Positions 54,440 to 63,979 of a DNA stretch of 64,000 bases are shown here, piece after piece. A program made the position numbers and the translations under genes. Below the pieces are notes generated by a model. That model saw only the letters and a list, made by a program, of their open reading frames with translations. It ran no database searches and was not told the origin of the DNA. The DNA is from Pseudoalteromonas shioyasakiensis (GTDB lineage: Bacteria; Pseudomonadota; Gammaproteobacteria; Enterobacterales; Alteromonadaceae): assembly GCF_024518675.1 (NCBI RefSeq), contig NZ_JANIGL010000001.1, forward strand, positions 1,178,001-1,242,000, written 5' to 3'. Within the stretch, counting starts at the first letter, position 1. Each line of letters begins with the position of its first letter.

Positions 54440-56527
54440 TTACTGACAAGCACCTAGGTTTTGCCATACAGCCCAGGCATATGAATTTTCAGCCGGATTG
54501 GCGCCTTGTGTCCACCACTTAGCACTGTAGCGAATACCATTGTATGACACTTCAGTACCTTTAGTGTAAACCGAGGCCGCACTCCAAGGGCTCAGATCAT
54601 GACAACCTGAAGGTGGGGTGTTGTCATCTGCTACAGTAACTGTTTTTGTTAAACTATGATTGAGCCCTTGCGCATCACTTACCGTTAATTTTACTTGGTA
54701 TGAACCCGCCGCTTGATAAGTGTGACTAGGTGTTTTTGTGTTTGCTGCACTGCCATCACCAAAATTCCAATTATAGGCTGTCACCGCCACATCATCTGTT
54801 GATGCGTTATTAAAATTCACAGCCAAGCCATTAATGCTAAAATCAAAATTTGCTTTTGGCGCTTGATTTACAGTACCGCCACCCGTTTCACAGTTACCTT
54901 GTCGTGACCACACATTTGAATACACCACAGGACTTGCGCCTGTTGACCACCAAGTTGCTTTATATTTAACTTGGTTATATTCAACTAGATCACCCACACG
55001 GTATGATTTACTCGCATCCCATGACGCAATCCCTTCACACTCACCGCCAATCACTGAAGAAACTTTAACGACTTGACTACGCTGACTGGTTTGCCCTGCC
55101 GTATCGGTGACTTCTAAAGTAACCGAATAATCACCATCTGCTGCATAAGTGTGAGTCGGATTTTCAGCCGTCGCTGAGTTACCATCGCCAAAACGCCAAT
55201 AATAACTGCTGATCCCTTTATCATCCGTTGAAGAGTTCGTAAATGTCACTTGTTTATTACTTACTACAGCACTAAAACTTGCTATAGGGGCATTATCGAC
55301 TCCGCTGCCACCACCACATTCTGACTGCGCCAAGTAATCATAGGCGTCTTTAGCTTTTACAATACCAAAACCATAGGAGGTGTCTCGACCTGGTGCACCA
55401 CGGTCTTGCGCAGTGGCATTGAGTGCATCTCGAATCTGTTGATTAGAACATTGTGGAAAATGGCTCCACACTAAAGCTGCCACACCTGATACATGGGGCG
55501 TAGCCATAGATGTGCCACTGATACTTTTATAGCTGCCATTATTCCACGTTGAATTTGTGCCTACGCCTGGCGCTGCAATTTCAACCTGTGCATTGTATTG
55601 CGAAAACGATGCTTTAGTTCCATTGCGGTCAACGGCTGCAACCGAAACCACTTCATCATAGGATGCTGGGTAGCTTAACGCGCTATTTGCATCATTACCC
55701 GCAGCCGCAATATGCAACATACCTTGAGCATAACTGTTTGCAAAAGCTTGGCGCTCAGCATGTGACGATTGTGGCCCACCTAAACTCATACTGGTCACGC
55801 TCGCCCCTGCCGACTGACATTGGCCGATAGCTGCAACGAGATCTGAGCCATAAGCCCACCGACCTTGATCATTAAACACTTTAACTATGTGTAGACCTAA
55901 TTGCCCTGACGAAATAACCCCAATAACACCTTGGCCATTGCCACCTAAAGCTGCAATTGTGCCTGCAACATGGGTGCCGTGACCATTGCCATCGTTATAC
56001 CAATTCCCCGTGTTATTGGCCCCGTAACCATCACTTCCTGTAATGCCTGTATTAGGCAAGTCTGGGTGACTAAGGGTATAACCTGTATCCATAATACACA
56101 CTTTTTGATTACCAGTAAGCGTATCAGAGAGCTGCTGAGCCTGAACCATAGTAATGCCATAAGGTGTACTTTCAGCCATTAAGTAACGCTTAGGATCCAC
56201 TTCAATAGTCGTCACTTCAGAGCTTTGTAATAACCGTTGTTTTTGTTCTGCTGTTAGCATAACGGCCATAGCATTTACTTCAGGTAAAGGTTGAATAACA
56301 TCAACATTTACCTGTGTGGCAATGTTATTCATTAAACTACGTTTCATATCATTAGCTTGCACTTGACTTCGGGCAAACGTCGTATGCACTGCGGTTGCTT
56401 GCTCAGATAAATGCACTATAAAACGCTCAGCTTCAACCTGCTCGGCCATTGCAGAGCCTGCGGCTGATAATAAAATAGCACTTGTTAGTGCGGTTATTTT
56501 AAATCTCGGGGTGTTTGACACGCTCAT
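54440..56527 (-). CDS. Secreted subtilisin-like protease with PKD and chitin-binding-type domains
   Basis: This is a 695 aa S8 protease for extracellular protein breakdown. Order: signal peptide (to AMA, residue 28), a propeptide (about 35-115), catalytic domain with D147 (IMDTGY), H183 (GHGTHVAGT), N278 and S340 (GTSMATPH), then PKD domain 1 (about 412-492), CBM5/12-like module 1 (about 500-546, WDASKSYRVGDLVEYNQVKY), PKD domain 2 (about 556-634) and CBM5/12-like module 2 (about 642-695, WSAASVYTKGTEVSYNGIRY). The repeated PKD-CBM pair suggests binding to chitin-associated or particulate protein. The AT-rich promoter region lies upstream. Confidence 0.94.
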   Translation of the reverse strand: MSVSNTPRFKITALTSAILLSAAGSAMAEQVEAERFIVHLSEQATAVHTTFARSQVQANDMKRSLMNNIATQVNVDVIQPLPEVNAMAVMLTAEQKQRLLQSSEVTTIEVDPKRYLMAESTPYGITMVQAQQLSDTLTGNQKVCIMDTGYTLSHPDLPNTGITGSDGYGANNTGNWYNDGNGHGTHVAGTIAALGGNGQGVIGVISSGQLGLHIVKVFNDQGRWAYGSDLVAAIGQCQSAGASVTSMSLGGPQSSHAERQAFANSYAQGMLHIAAAGNDANSALSYPASYDEVVSVAAVDRNGTKASFSQYNAQVEIAAPGVGTNSTWNNGSYKSISGTSMATPHVSGVAALVWSHFPQCSNQQIRDALNATAQDRGAPGRDTSYGFGIVKAKDAYDYLAQSECGGGSGVDNAPIASFSAVVSNKQVTFTNSSTDDKGISSYYWRFGDGNSATAENPTHTYAADGDYSVTLEVTDTAGQTSQRSQVVKVSSVIGGECEGIASWDASKSYRVGDLVEYNQVKYKATWWSTGASPVVYSNVWSRQGNCETGGGTVNQAPKANFDFSINGLAVNFNNASTDDVAVTAYNWNFGDGSAANTKTPSHTYQAAGSYQVKLTVSDAQGLNHSLTKTVTVADDNTPPSGCHDLSPWSAASVYTKGTEVSYNGIRYSAKWWTQGANPAENSYAWAVWQNLGACQ

Positions 56528-56951
56528 TTTATATTCCTTGGATGTAAAAGTTTCACGCTATGAATTTACAATTAATTCACAACCCTTTTATAGAAACACG
56601 CAAAGACAACGCTGTCAACTTCATTGGTACAAAAATACTCTCAAGCCTATTAAACTTAGTTATTTTGCTGATAAAAGTTTAAGGTCCAGGAAATACGTTT
56701 GTGTATGTCATAGAACAAATTCGCGGTGTTGAGCAAAACACAATGTAAATAAAGTGTTTCAACTTTTAACCACCAAACCCATCGCTCTTTGAAACAAAGA
56801 GTTTTTTACTTATTCGAATGTAAAAAATACCCGAGTTACATTTTATTTTTACAGGATAAAAATAAATACCCAATATTTTCATGTAGTTAATTATTGGAAT
56901 GGTATTTGTAACTAGGAATATATCTTTAATTGAGCAAGCTTGAGGGAAATC
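56528..56951. other. Intergenic region upstream of protease and BON lipoprotein genes
   Basis: These are 424 AT-rich bases with no supported gene; short open frames here are not convincing. It should hold the divergent promoters. One structured element is a weak hairpin (CTCTTT with AAAGAG, 56785-56801) followed by a T run on the plus strand, with no plus-strand gene before it. Confidence 0.6.
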
Positions 56952-57281
56952 ATGAATCGCTTTAAATTAACAGTATCACTTATATCGCTTTGTTGTGTTT
57001 TTTTACTTGCCTGTGCAACGCAAGTCAGTGCAGCGCCAAGCAGTATTATGGTCAGTAGCGCTTCAACCCAACCCAATTTACAACAACTTGCCGTTAAAAA
57101 GTTGTATAACAACCCAAATTTAAACTTATCAGCACTTAATGTAATCGTTACCGATAATAAAATTAAGTTGCAGGGTATCGCGAGCAATGGCTTTGAACGT
57201 GCGCTTGCGCAAAAATTTTTAGAAAACACTCAAGGAATTGAGATAATCGAAAATAAAATGAAAATTGCAGGTGAAGATTAA
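56952..57281 (+). CDS. Single BON-domain lipoprotein
   Basis: Translation from ATG 56952, preceded by GAGGGA, gives 109 aa. A signal peptide ends in a lipobox-like LLAC, so it is probably a lipoprotein. The rest is one BON domain (LYNNPNLNLSALNVIVTDNKIKLQGIASNGFERALAQKF ... IEIIENKMKI), which usually binds phospholipid or proteins in the envelope. Most BON lipoproteins (OsmY, DolP) have two such domains. Role and partner are unknown. Confidence 0.8.
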   Translation: MNRFKLTVSLISLCCVFLLACATQVSAAPSSIMVSSASTQPNLQQLAVKKLYNNPNLNLSALNVIVTDNKIKLQGIASNGFERALAQKFLENTQGIEIIENKMKIAGED

Positions 57282-57313
57282 AGCTTTATTGAAAAATTAC
57301 ACTCCCCCTTGTT

Positions 57314-57337
57314 GAGCGCCATTGGCGCTCTTTTTTT
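57314..57337 (+). terminator. Intrinsic terminator after the BON lipoprotein gene
   Basis: A 7-bp stem (GAGCGCC with GGCGCTC) has an ATT loop and is followed by seven T on the plus strand. Confidence 0.9.
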
Positions 57338-57353
57338 ATACTCACCGCTGCTT

Positions 57354-58520
57354 TTATTTGCCCAAGGCTTGTTTTGCAAAAAGCTGCTTTATCGGCCCTA
57401 AGTTATCAACCATGCTCAAACCAACACCGCGTATCAACTTTTTAACTGGGTGAGTGCCTGCAAATAGCTCTTTTAAACCTTGCATCATGGCAATATGCTT
57501 TTGCGCATCGAGCTTGCGGGTGCGTTCGTAATCACGCAAGGTGCGATCACTGGCAAACTCTATGTGCTGCTCACTCAGTAATTCAATCAAATAACTGACA
57601 TCTTTAAGACCTAAGTTCATACCCAACCCTGCGAGGGGGTGAATTGTATGTGCAGCGTCGCCGATGAGCACAACTTTACCTGCAACCCATTGCTGGGCGT
57701 AGCGCATTTTAAGTGGAAATGCAGCACGCTGACTTTGTATCTCGCATAAACCACATTGACCATCCAGTGCAGCCATAACCGCTTTATTAAAATCAGCATC
57801 ATCCATCGCTAGTAGCGACTGGCAGTGCTCAGGACTCGTTGACCAAACAATAGAATGTGTGTGCTTATCTGCCAGTGGTAAAAACGCCAATGGCCCGGTA
57901 GGCAGAAACACCTGGCGAGCAGTATTATTATGTGGCTCAGCGGTTTTTACCGTCGCAACAATCGCATTATGATCGTAATCTTTAAACGTAATAGGTAAAT
58001 TAAACTGCTTTCGAACAGAAGAATTTGCGCCATCAGCAGCAACCAAAAGTTTGGCAATCACAGGCTCACCAGACTCAAGGGTAATAAATACATCGTTTTC
58101 ACTTTGGTGAATTTGTTGATAACGCGTTTCAAACATTAGGGTCGCTTGGCTATGTTTTTCAAGCTCGTTTATTAATGCATAACGAATAATGTCGTTTTCG
58201 ACGATATGGCCTAATTGGGGTAAATCTAGTTCATCACTGTTAAACGCTATTTTACCAAAGCTATCTTGATCGCGTACATCCATGTGAGTATAAGCACACG
58301 CTCGTTGTGCCATAATTTCTGGCCACACATTAAGCGACTCAAATAATGCTTGGCTAGCAAGGCTCAAGGCACTCACTCGTAAACCGTAGTCATCACCAGG
58401 TAATGCCTGTTTGGCTGCAGCGTCAATAACCACTACGCTGATATTTGCTTTTACTAAACCAAGAGCAAGTGTGAGCCCCACACAACCGCCACCAACTACA
58501 CATACTTGTGCTTGTTTCAT
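57354..58520 (-). CDS. ubiI: Ubiquinone biosynthesis FAD hydroxylase UbiI (VisC)
   Basis: UbiI hydroxylates C5 of the ubiquinone ring precursor. The 388 aa FAD monooxygenase starts with the dinucleotide fold VCVVGGGCVGLTLALGL, has LLVAADGANSSVRK and the FAD site VVLIGDAAHTIHPLAGLGMNLGLKD. It overlaps ubiH by 4 bases (ATGA). In E. coli the order ygfB-pepP-ubiH-ubiI is the same, which picks UbiI over UbiF; sequence alone does not settle the position it hydroxylates. Confidence 0.88.
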   Translation of the reverse strand: MKQAQVCVVGGGCVGLTLALGLVKANISVVVIDAAAKQALPGDDYGLRVSALSLASQALFESLNVWPEIMAQRACAYTHMDVRDQDSFGKIAFNSDELDLPQLGHIVENDIIRYALINELEKHSQATLMFETRYQQIHQSENDVFITLESGEPVIAKLLVAADGANSSVRKQFNLPITFKDYDHNAIVATVKTAEPHNNTARQVFLPTGPLAFLPLADKHTHSIVWSTSPEHCQSLLAMDDADFNKAVMAALDGQCGLCEIQSQRAAFPLKMRYAQQWVAGKVVLIGDAAHTIHPLAGLGMNLGLKDVSYLIELLSEQHIEFASDRTLRDYERTRKLDAQKHIAMMQGLKELFAGTHPVKKLIRGVGLSMVDNLGPIKQLFAKQALGK

Positions 58521-59701
58521 AGTCGTTTACCTTGCTTTACTTGCCCCATCAATTGTTTTGCTAACGGAGCTTTTAATGAAGAACATAAGTCCATTGTGAA
58601 CAAACCGCAGCTGCGGCCAAGTGCTAACATGCGCGATGAATTAGAAAAGAGCCTAACCAAGCTATCAGTCAGGGTCATTACGGTATTAATATCTTGGCTA
58701 CGTTGCTGCGCGTATTGGCGTAAAAATGCATAGCTACCAATCTCATGCTCTCCTTGTATTAAGTCACATAGCACTTGTACATCACGCAAGCCTAAATTAA
58801 AGCCCTGCCCTGCGATAGGATGAATGGCATGCCCTGCGTTGCCAATTAATAGAGTACGATGACTATGCAGCGAATCCGCACGGCCATAAACGAGTGGGTA
58901 ACTGGCGCGTACACCTGCTTTAACAAATTGCCCGGCGCGATAACCAAACGCATTTTGTAGCGCCATAATAAATGCATCATCATCAAGCGCCATATTCTGC
59001 TTAATTTGCTCAGGCTCCATACACCATACTAATGAGTAACGGTTCTTGCTCATAGGTAGTAGTGCCATAGGGCCATGCTCTGTAAAACGTTCAAATGCAT
59101 GGTTATGATGACCACCAGCCACTTCAATATTCGCAATAATCGCAGCTTGTGAATAAGGCTCGGTTGTAAAGTTAATATTGGCTAACTGTCGCGTTGGCGA
59201 TTTTGCGCCATCTGCAATGATCACTAACTTTGCAGTTAACTCAGCTCCTGATTGTAGAGCAAGCTGAGCAACATTTACTTGGTAATTTAAACTGGTAACA
59301 GTATCAGGACAAAATAACTTCACTGAGGTATTTATTAACTGGTTATGCAATGAACGGCCAAATGGATTAACCTCAACAACATAACCTAAAGCATTTTGGC
59401 CAAACTCATCACAATCAATATGTGTTTTACCAAAGTGGCCACGATCAGACACACTCACATGTTTTATCGCAGCGGCAAAATCCCCCTGCGGATCAAATAT
59501 TTTGTTTGCTTGTAAAAACTGTACAGATTGCTGTGCCAGGGCAATACTGCGCTCATCGAAACTCGGGTGATAATCATCACTGGGTTGATTGGCTTCAACA
59601 ACCGCAATGGTTAAGTCAGGTGCGTAGCGTGCAATGCTTAGTGCACAAGTCGCTCCAGCTAGGCCACCACCAATAATGACAATATCAAACTGCTCTGCCA
59701 C
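58517..59701 (-). CDS. ubiH: 2-octaprenyl-6-methoxyphenol hydroxylase UbiH
   Basis: UbiH hydroxylates C1 of the ubiquinone precursor. The 394 aa FAD enzyme has IVIIGGGLAGATCALSIA at the N-terminus, LVIIADGAKSPTRQL and the FAD block LLIGNAGHAIHPIAGQGFNLGLRD. It follows pepP by 16 bases and precedes ubiI with a 4-base overlap, matching the E. coli operon. Confidence 0.93.
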   Translation of the reverse strand: MAEQFDIVIIGGGLAGATCALSIARYAPDLTIAVVEANQPSDDYHPSFDERSIALAQQSVQFLQANKIFDPQGDFAAAIKHVSVSDRGHFGKTHIDCDEFGQNALGYVVEVNPFGRSLHNQLINTSVKLFCPDTVTSLNYQVNVAQLALQSGAELTAKLVIIADGAKSPTRQLANINFTTEPYSQAAIIANIEVAGGHHNHAFERFTEHGPMALLPMSKNRYSLVWCMEPEQIKQNMALDDDAFIMALQNAFGYRAGQFVKAGVRASYPLVYGRADSLHSHRTLLIGNAGHAIHPIAGQGFNLGLRDVQVLCDLIQGEHEIGSYAFLRQYAQQRSQDINTVMTLTDSLVRLFSNSSRMLALGRSCGLFTMDLCSSLKAPLAKQLMGQVKQGKRL

Positions 59702-59717
59702 GCTTTACTCCTAGCAT

Positions 59718-61040
59718 TTAGTTAGCCTTTAGGCTCATTAGCGTTTCAATTTCACTGATACTTTTAGGCACACTTTGAGTCAAGTTTTCATAACCTTGCT
59801 CAGTAACTAATAGATTGTCTTCGATGCGAATACCTATACCTTGATACTGCTCGGGTGCTTTAGCGTCAAGGCTGATGTAGAGCCCAGGCTCAATGGTAAG
59901 TACCATGCCTGGTTCAAATGAGCGTTCTTTTTCATCTTGCTTGTAATCACCAACATCGTGAACATCTAAACCAAGCCAATGGCCAAGGCCGTGCATATAA
60001 AATGCCTTGCACGCTTGGCTGGCCAAAAGTTCGTGTAATTCACCTTGCAGAATACCTAAATCAATCAACCCTTGCGTAAGTACAGTCATTGCAAGCTTAT
60101 TTGCTTTAGCTAGGCTACCGCCAGGTTTAACTTCAGTGAATGCAGCTTCTTGGGCAGCTAATACGATATTATAGAGTTGAGCCTGAGGCTCACTGAATTG
60201 ACCATTTACAGGAAAGGTACGCGTTATATCCGCAGCATAGCCTTGTAGCTCACAACCCGAATCAATAAGCACTAAATCACCATCGTTTAACGCATCACAA
60301 TTATCGGTATAGTGTAAAATGTTAGCATTATCACCTCCTCCAACAATGGTGCCATAAGCCGGATGACGCGCACCGTGCATTGCATAGTGATGATGAAGCT
60401 CAGCTTCAAGCTGATACTCAGTAGCACCTGGCGTAGCAAATTGCATCGCTCGAATATGCCCTTGGGCACTAATTTCACACGCCTTACGCATAATATTCAC
60501 CTCTGCTGGTGATTTAAATAAACGCATTTCATGGATCAAAGCGCTGATATCTTTAATCGTTGTCGGTGCTTTTAATGTACGGTTACTTCGTAGTGTGCCT
60601 AATAATGACCATACTTTGTCATCAAAGCTAGGGTAAGTGCCTTGTGCATAAAATAAAATCTGCTGGCCGTTCACCAAATTCAATAATTGTTCAGTTAGCT
60701 CACTGAGCGCACATGTTTGGTCGAATAAGTAATCTTTTTTCGCTTTTTCAAAACCAATTCGGCGACCATGCCAAATCTCAGCGAGCTTATCCTTATTCAA
60801 ACAAAACAGTGTGCTTGGCGTTTCACTATGGGTAGACAACACTAAAACCGCGTCAGGTTCATTGAACCCTGTTAAGTAATAAAAGTCACTGTCTTGGCGA
60901 AAAGCATAATCTGTATCGCGACTACGGGTAACTTCGCTAGCAGCTGGAATAATTGCGACACTATTTGGCCCTATAAGCGAAAGCAAATGCTCTCGACGCG
61001 CTTTAAATTCGGCTTTATCAATACACACTGGCATGTTCAA
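59718..61040 (-). CDS. pepP: Xaa-Pro aminopeptidase PepP
   Basis: PepP removes N-terminal residues before proline. The 440 aa protein has the N-terminal creatinase-like domain and the pita-bread metal site: DSGCELQGYAADITRTFP (two Asp ligands), HGLGHWLGLDVHD (His), EPG and IRIEDN (Glu ligands). It lies between ygfB and ubiH as in E. coli. Confidence 0.96.
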   Translation of the reverse strand: MNMPVCIDKAEFKARREHLLSLIGPNSVAIIPAASEVTRSRDTDYAFRQDSDFYYLTGFNEPDAVLVLSTHSETPSTLFCLNKDKLAEIWHGRRIGFEKAKKDYLFDQTCALSELTEQLLNLVNGQQILFYAQGTYPSFDDKVWSLLGTLRSNRTLKAPTTIKDISALIHEMRLFKSPAEVNIMRKACEISAQGHIRAMQFATPGATEYQLEAELHHHYAMHGARHPAYGTIVGGGDNANILHYTDNCDALNDGDLVLIDSGCELQGYAADITRTFPVNGQFSEPQAQLYNIVLAAQEAAFTEVKPGGSLAKANKLAMTVLTQGLIDLGILQGELHELLASQACKAFYMHGLGHWLGLDVHDVGDYKQDEKERSFEPGMVLTIEPGLYISLDAKAPEQYQGIGIRIEDNLLVTEQGYENLTQSVPKSISEIETLMSLKAN

Positions 61041-61055
61041 CTCTGCTTTTATTGT

Positions 61056-61616
61056 TTAATGAAGTGTTTTTTTAGTTTCACTAACTTGCTCTTTGCCAAG
61101 CTCTGCAAAACATAATAATGCTGAAACTCGTACATATTCAATCACTTCATGTAAGGCTTGTGCATCCTCTTCGGTTTCATCAAACATGGTGTCTAGACGT
61201 GTGATTTCACTAAAGTCACTGATCACTTCTTTCACGTCAGCCGACAGTTTACCGTAATCTTTTTGCTTTAATCCAAAACCTAGCATAAAGCCGGCTACCC
61301 AAGAAACCAAACCATTCGCTTGATCTATTAAGGTTTCATCATCACTTGGTAAAAATAAGTCAAATTGAAACTCTTCACCGCTAAAGCTTTCAACAACCTG
61401 CTTATAAATAGTGGCAAAAAAGGCTTTTAGATCATGACTAAATGCTTGGCCATCATTAAACACATCGCTTAACAACGCTAAATAATCTTTAGCCTCAATG
61501 CTTAAACCACAAGCAAGTAGACCACTGATCACGCCATGCGCTTCTGCTGGGGCGACAAAAATTTCATTTTTTTCCAATAGGAGTTGGGCTTGTTGGTAAT
61601 CTGGTAATTCGCTCAT
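61056..61616 (-). CDS. ygfB: UPF0149 family protein YgfB
   Basis: This is a 186 aa protein of the YgfB/UPF0149 family, recognised from VAPAEAHGVISGLLACGL near the N-terminus, the middle LVSWVAGFMLGFGLKQ and its place at the head of the pepP-ubiH-ubiI operon. In pseudomonads YgfB has been linked to regulation of envelope genes; its biochemical role here is not known. Confidence 0.92.
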   Translation of the reverse strand: MSELPDYQQAQLLLEKNEIFVAPAEAHGVISGLLACGLSIEAKDYLALLSDVFNDGQAFSHDLKAFFATIYKQVVESFSGEEFQFDLFLPSDDETLIDQANGLVSWVAGFMLGFGLKQKDYGKLSADVKEVISDFSEITRLDTMFDETEEDAQALHEVIEYVRVSALLCFAELGKEQVSETKKTLH

Positions 61617-61807
61617 GATTTTTTCTTCACTGTGGTATTTAACTCAATGCTACCACTCGATAAATAGCAACTCCAATTAATTGTATGATTGAGGTCAAAA
61701 AGCAATCCAAAAAGTAAATAACCCGTTACCAACGTAGAAAAAGCAAGCAAGCGGTCTAAGTTTTTTCAATTTGGGGTGTAAGGTTTGGTTTATGTCTTAT
61801 ATACTGA

Positions 61808-61996
61808 ACGTGTTCCCTAGGTTGTAGGAGCTTGGTTAAGTCCCTGAGCCGATAAATTTTATGTTAGGGTTTCTGTTCGTTTACTATTGTGCAAGCTCGG
61901 CATGTACCGAGAAGCCTACGGTAAACCGCAGATCCCCGCCCTGAGACCTTATGGTTTCAGGACTAATACCAAGTACCACATACTTGGGGAACACTT
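61808..61996 (+). ncRNA. ssrS: 6S RNA
   Basis: 6S RNA binds sigma-70 RNA polymerase and mimics an open promoter. The conserved 5' bulge side CCCTGAGCCGATA (about 61842-61854) and the hairpin GCTCGG...CCGAGAAGCCT (about 61895-61917) match E. coli 6S RNA. The ends pair: GTGTTCCC at 61810-61817 with GGGAACAC at 61987-61994. The length of about 189 is close to the usual 184. A TATACT -10 box lies at 61800-61805. It is divergent from ygfB as in E. coli, but zapA and the 5-formyl-THF cyclo-ligase gene that usually flank it are absent here. Exact ends are approximate. Confidence 0.92.
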
Positions 61997-62017
61997 CCTA
62001 CTTCACTGATCAGCTAT

Positions 62018-62926
62018 TTAAACGCCTAATTTCCAATAATCCAAATACCTCGGTCCAAAGGTGTTCAATAAACTGGCTAAAATTATCAACCCTGTGCCGA
62101 CAACTTGAAGCCAAGTCATATTGGTATCGTAAAATAATATTTGAAACAAAAAAGCAAAAATTAGATTCGTGTAGATCAGCGGTGCTAACTCTGAATTTGA
62201 TGCCACTAAGCGATACGCTTTAGAGCGGTAAAACTGTGTTGAAGCAGTACTAAAACCAAGCATAATCAGCAAAGTTACAACCCCCCAACTCAACTCGCTC
62301 ATGTGTATTAAACTTGCCGTATAATTGGGTTGTGTAAGCGCAAGTACTGGCATAACAATCATAGCTGCAAATGCAAAGCTCCAACCGTTAATTACCATAA
62401 CAGGTAAGTCCACTTTACTGGCTCGAAACAACGCAACTTGCGAGCAGCCATTAAAGAAACCGGCCGCCAACCCGAGTAATAAGTCCCAGCGCCAACTAAT
62501 TCCTTGTACTGTTATATTTTGAATCACCACGCCTAAAACCATCAAGGTAAATGTAGGTAGCATTAACCAGCTTAGTTTTGTGCTAAATAATATGCGCTCA
62601 ATGAACGGAATAAATAGTGGCCCAGTACTGAATAACACCACGGCTTCTATCAAACTTAAACGCGATAGTGCCAACATAAAACAGCTTTGACAGCTCGCAA
62701 TAAATACTGCACGAATAAACAATGGCCGCCATTGTTCTTTATTCGGCACAGCCCACTTTGCCAGCATCACAATCAACAACATAATTATGGCGGGAACGAG
62801 TAAGCGTAATAATACCAATAAAGCATCATCAAAATACTCCGTTAACAATTTTGACAACAAGCCATTTATAGATAAAGTAAATGTGGATAACAACATAAAT
62901 AAACTAGGCTTAAAGTGAAGTGGCAT
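62018..62926 (-). CDS. EamA-family (DMT) transporter
   Basis: This is a 302 aa membrane protein with ten predicted segments in two halves, the EamA/DMT pattern (LLSTFTLSINGLLSKLLTEY at the start, EAVVLFSTGPLFIPFIERILF in the middle, LIYTNLIFAFLFQILFYD near the end). It probably exports a metabolite such as an amino acid or nucleoside. It is divergent from a LysR-type gene with 147 bases between them, suggesting control by that regulator. The substrate is unknown. Confidence 0.85.
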   Translation of the reverse strand: MPLHFKPSLFMLLSTFTLSINGLLSKLLTEYFDDALLVLLRLLVPAIIMLLIVMLAKWAVPNKEQWRPLFIRAVFIASCQSCFMLALSRLSLIEAVVLFSTGPLFIPFIERILFSTKLSWLMLPTFTLMVLGVVIQNITVQGISWRWDLLLGLAAGFFNGCSQVALFRASKVDLPVMVINGWSFAFAAMIVMPVLALTQPNYTASLIHMSELSWGVVTLLIMLGFSTASTQFYRSKAYRLVASNSELAPLIYTNLIFAFLFQILFYDTNMTWLQVVGTGLIILASLLNTFGPRYLDYWKLGV

Positions 62927-63073
62927 AAATTAAATTCCGAATAGCAAATACTTTTTAAGAGTATTTTCAGCAATATAATGAGTGTGACGGTAATTTAGCT
63001 TGAATCTAATTAATAAAAAAGCGAATAATACCGCACTAACATGTAAGAAAAACTTAACTATTGGTAATGACAT

Positions 63074-63979
63074 ATGATTAAGAACGTGCCATTAAAATCA
63101 CTCTATAGCTTTATTGCTGTTGCTGAGTCTAGCAGTATGGTGCATGCCGCTGAGCAATTGAGTGTTAGTCACTCCGCAGTTAGCCAAGCTATAAAATCAT
63201 TAGAAGCAAAGCTGAATACTCAATTGTTTACCCGCCATGGCCGCACGGTGTCATTAAATTCAGTGGGAAAACGTTATTATCAACGAGTATTACCTGCGAT
63301 TGAAGAGATCATTGCTGCCAGTCAAGAAGCGAGTCATAGTCAGCTCTCTCAGCCGTATATTACGTTGAATATGGTAAACTCAATGGCACTGCATTGGTGG
63401 ATCCCACGAGTGGCACTGTTTCAATCAGCGGCTCCACAAATTGACGTTCGCTTATCGAATTTAGTCGGTGAATTTGATTTAGAACGCCAAGGTGTTGATG
63501 CTGCATTAATCCATGGACATGCTAAAGATTGGACTAAATACCATTGCGAGAAGCTTGGTGATGATGAGCTAATATTAGTATGTAGCCCACAACTACTTAA
63601 GGATACAACCCAAGATATACAGACTATATTTAATACTTATCCCGCTATTTTTGTAGAAAACCCACGTCGCCTCAATGATTGGCAAGTCTGGTGTGATGCT
63701 AAGAAGCTTAAAAAGCCAAAGCAACATAAAAACTTAACCTTTAGTATTTCAGTACAAGCTACGCAAGCGGCGATGAGGCAGCTAGGTATTTTAGTCACCC
63801 ACAAGCAGTTCGTAAAAGATGATATAAAACATGGTATGTTGCTACAAATTGATGAGCCAGTATTAAACCCACATCAGCAATTTCATTTCGCCACAACGAA
63901 AGCAAAAGCCGAGCAAGATGATGTTTTGCAGTTAAAAGAGTGGTTAAAAATAGAGTTTACGAAAGGCAATGAATACTAA
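63074..63979 (+). CDS. LysR-type transcriptional regulator
   Basis: This is a 301 aa regulator with an N-terminal helix-turn-helix (LKSLYSFIAVAESSSMVHAAEQLSVSHSAVSQAIKSLEAKLNTQLFTRHGRTV, about 7-60) and a periplasmic-binding-like effector domain, the GcvA-like subgroup by its opening. It is divergent from the EamA transporter gene and probably controls it. The effector is unknown. Confidence 0.92.
   Translation: MIKNVPLKSLYSFIAVAESSSMVHAAEQLSVSHSAVSQAIKSLEAKLNTQLFTRHGRTVSLNSVGKRYYQRVLPAIEEIIAASQEASHSQLSQPYITLNMVNSMALHWWIPRVALFQSAAPQIDVRLSNLVGEFDLERQGVDAALIHGHAKDWTKYHCEKLGDDELILVCSPQLLKDTTQDIQTIFNTYPAIFVENPRRLNDWQVWCDAKKLKKPKQHKNLTFSISVQATQAAMRQLGILVTHKQFVKDDIKHGMLLQIDEPVLNPHQQFHFATTKAKAEQDDVLQLKEWLKIEFTKGNEY

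Noticed and set aside
61823..61850. GTAGGAGC sequence resembling the REP elements at 20932 and 22502
   Set aside because: It lies inside the 6S RNA and is explained by the 6S structure.
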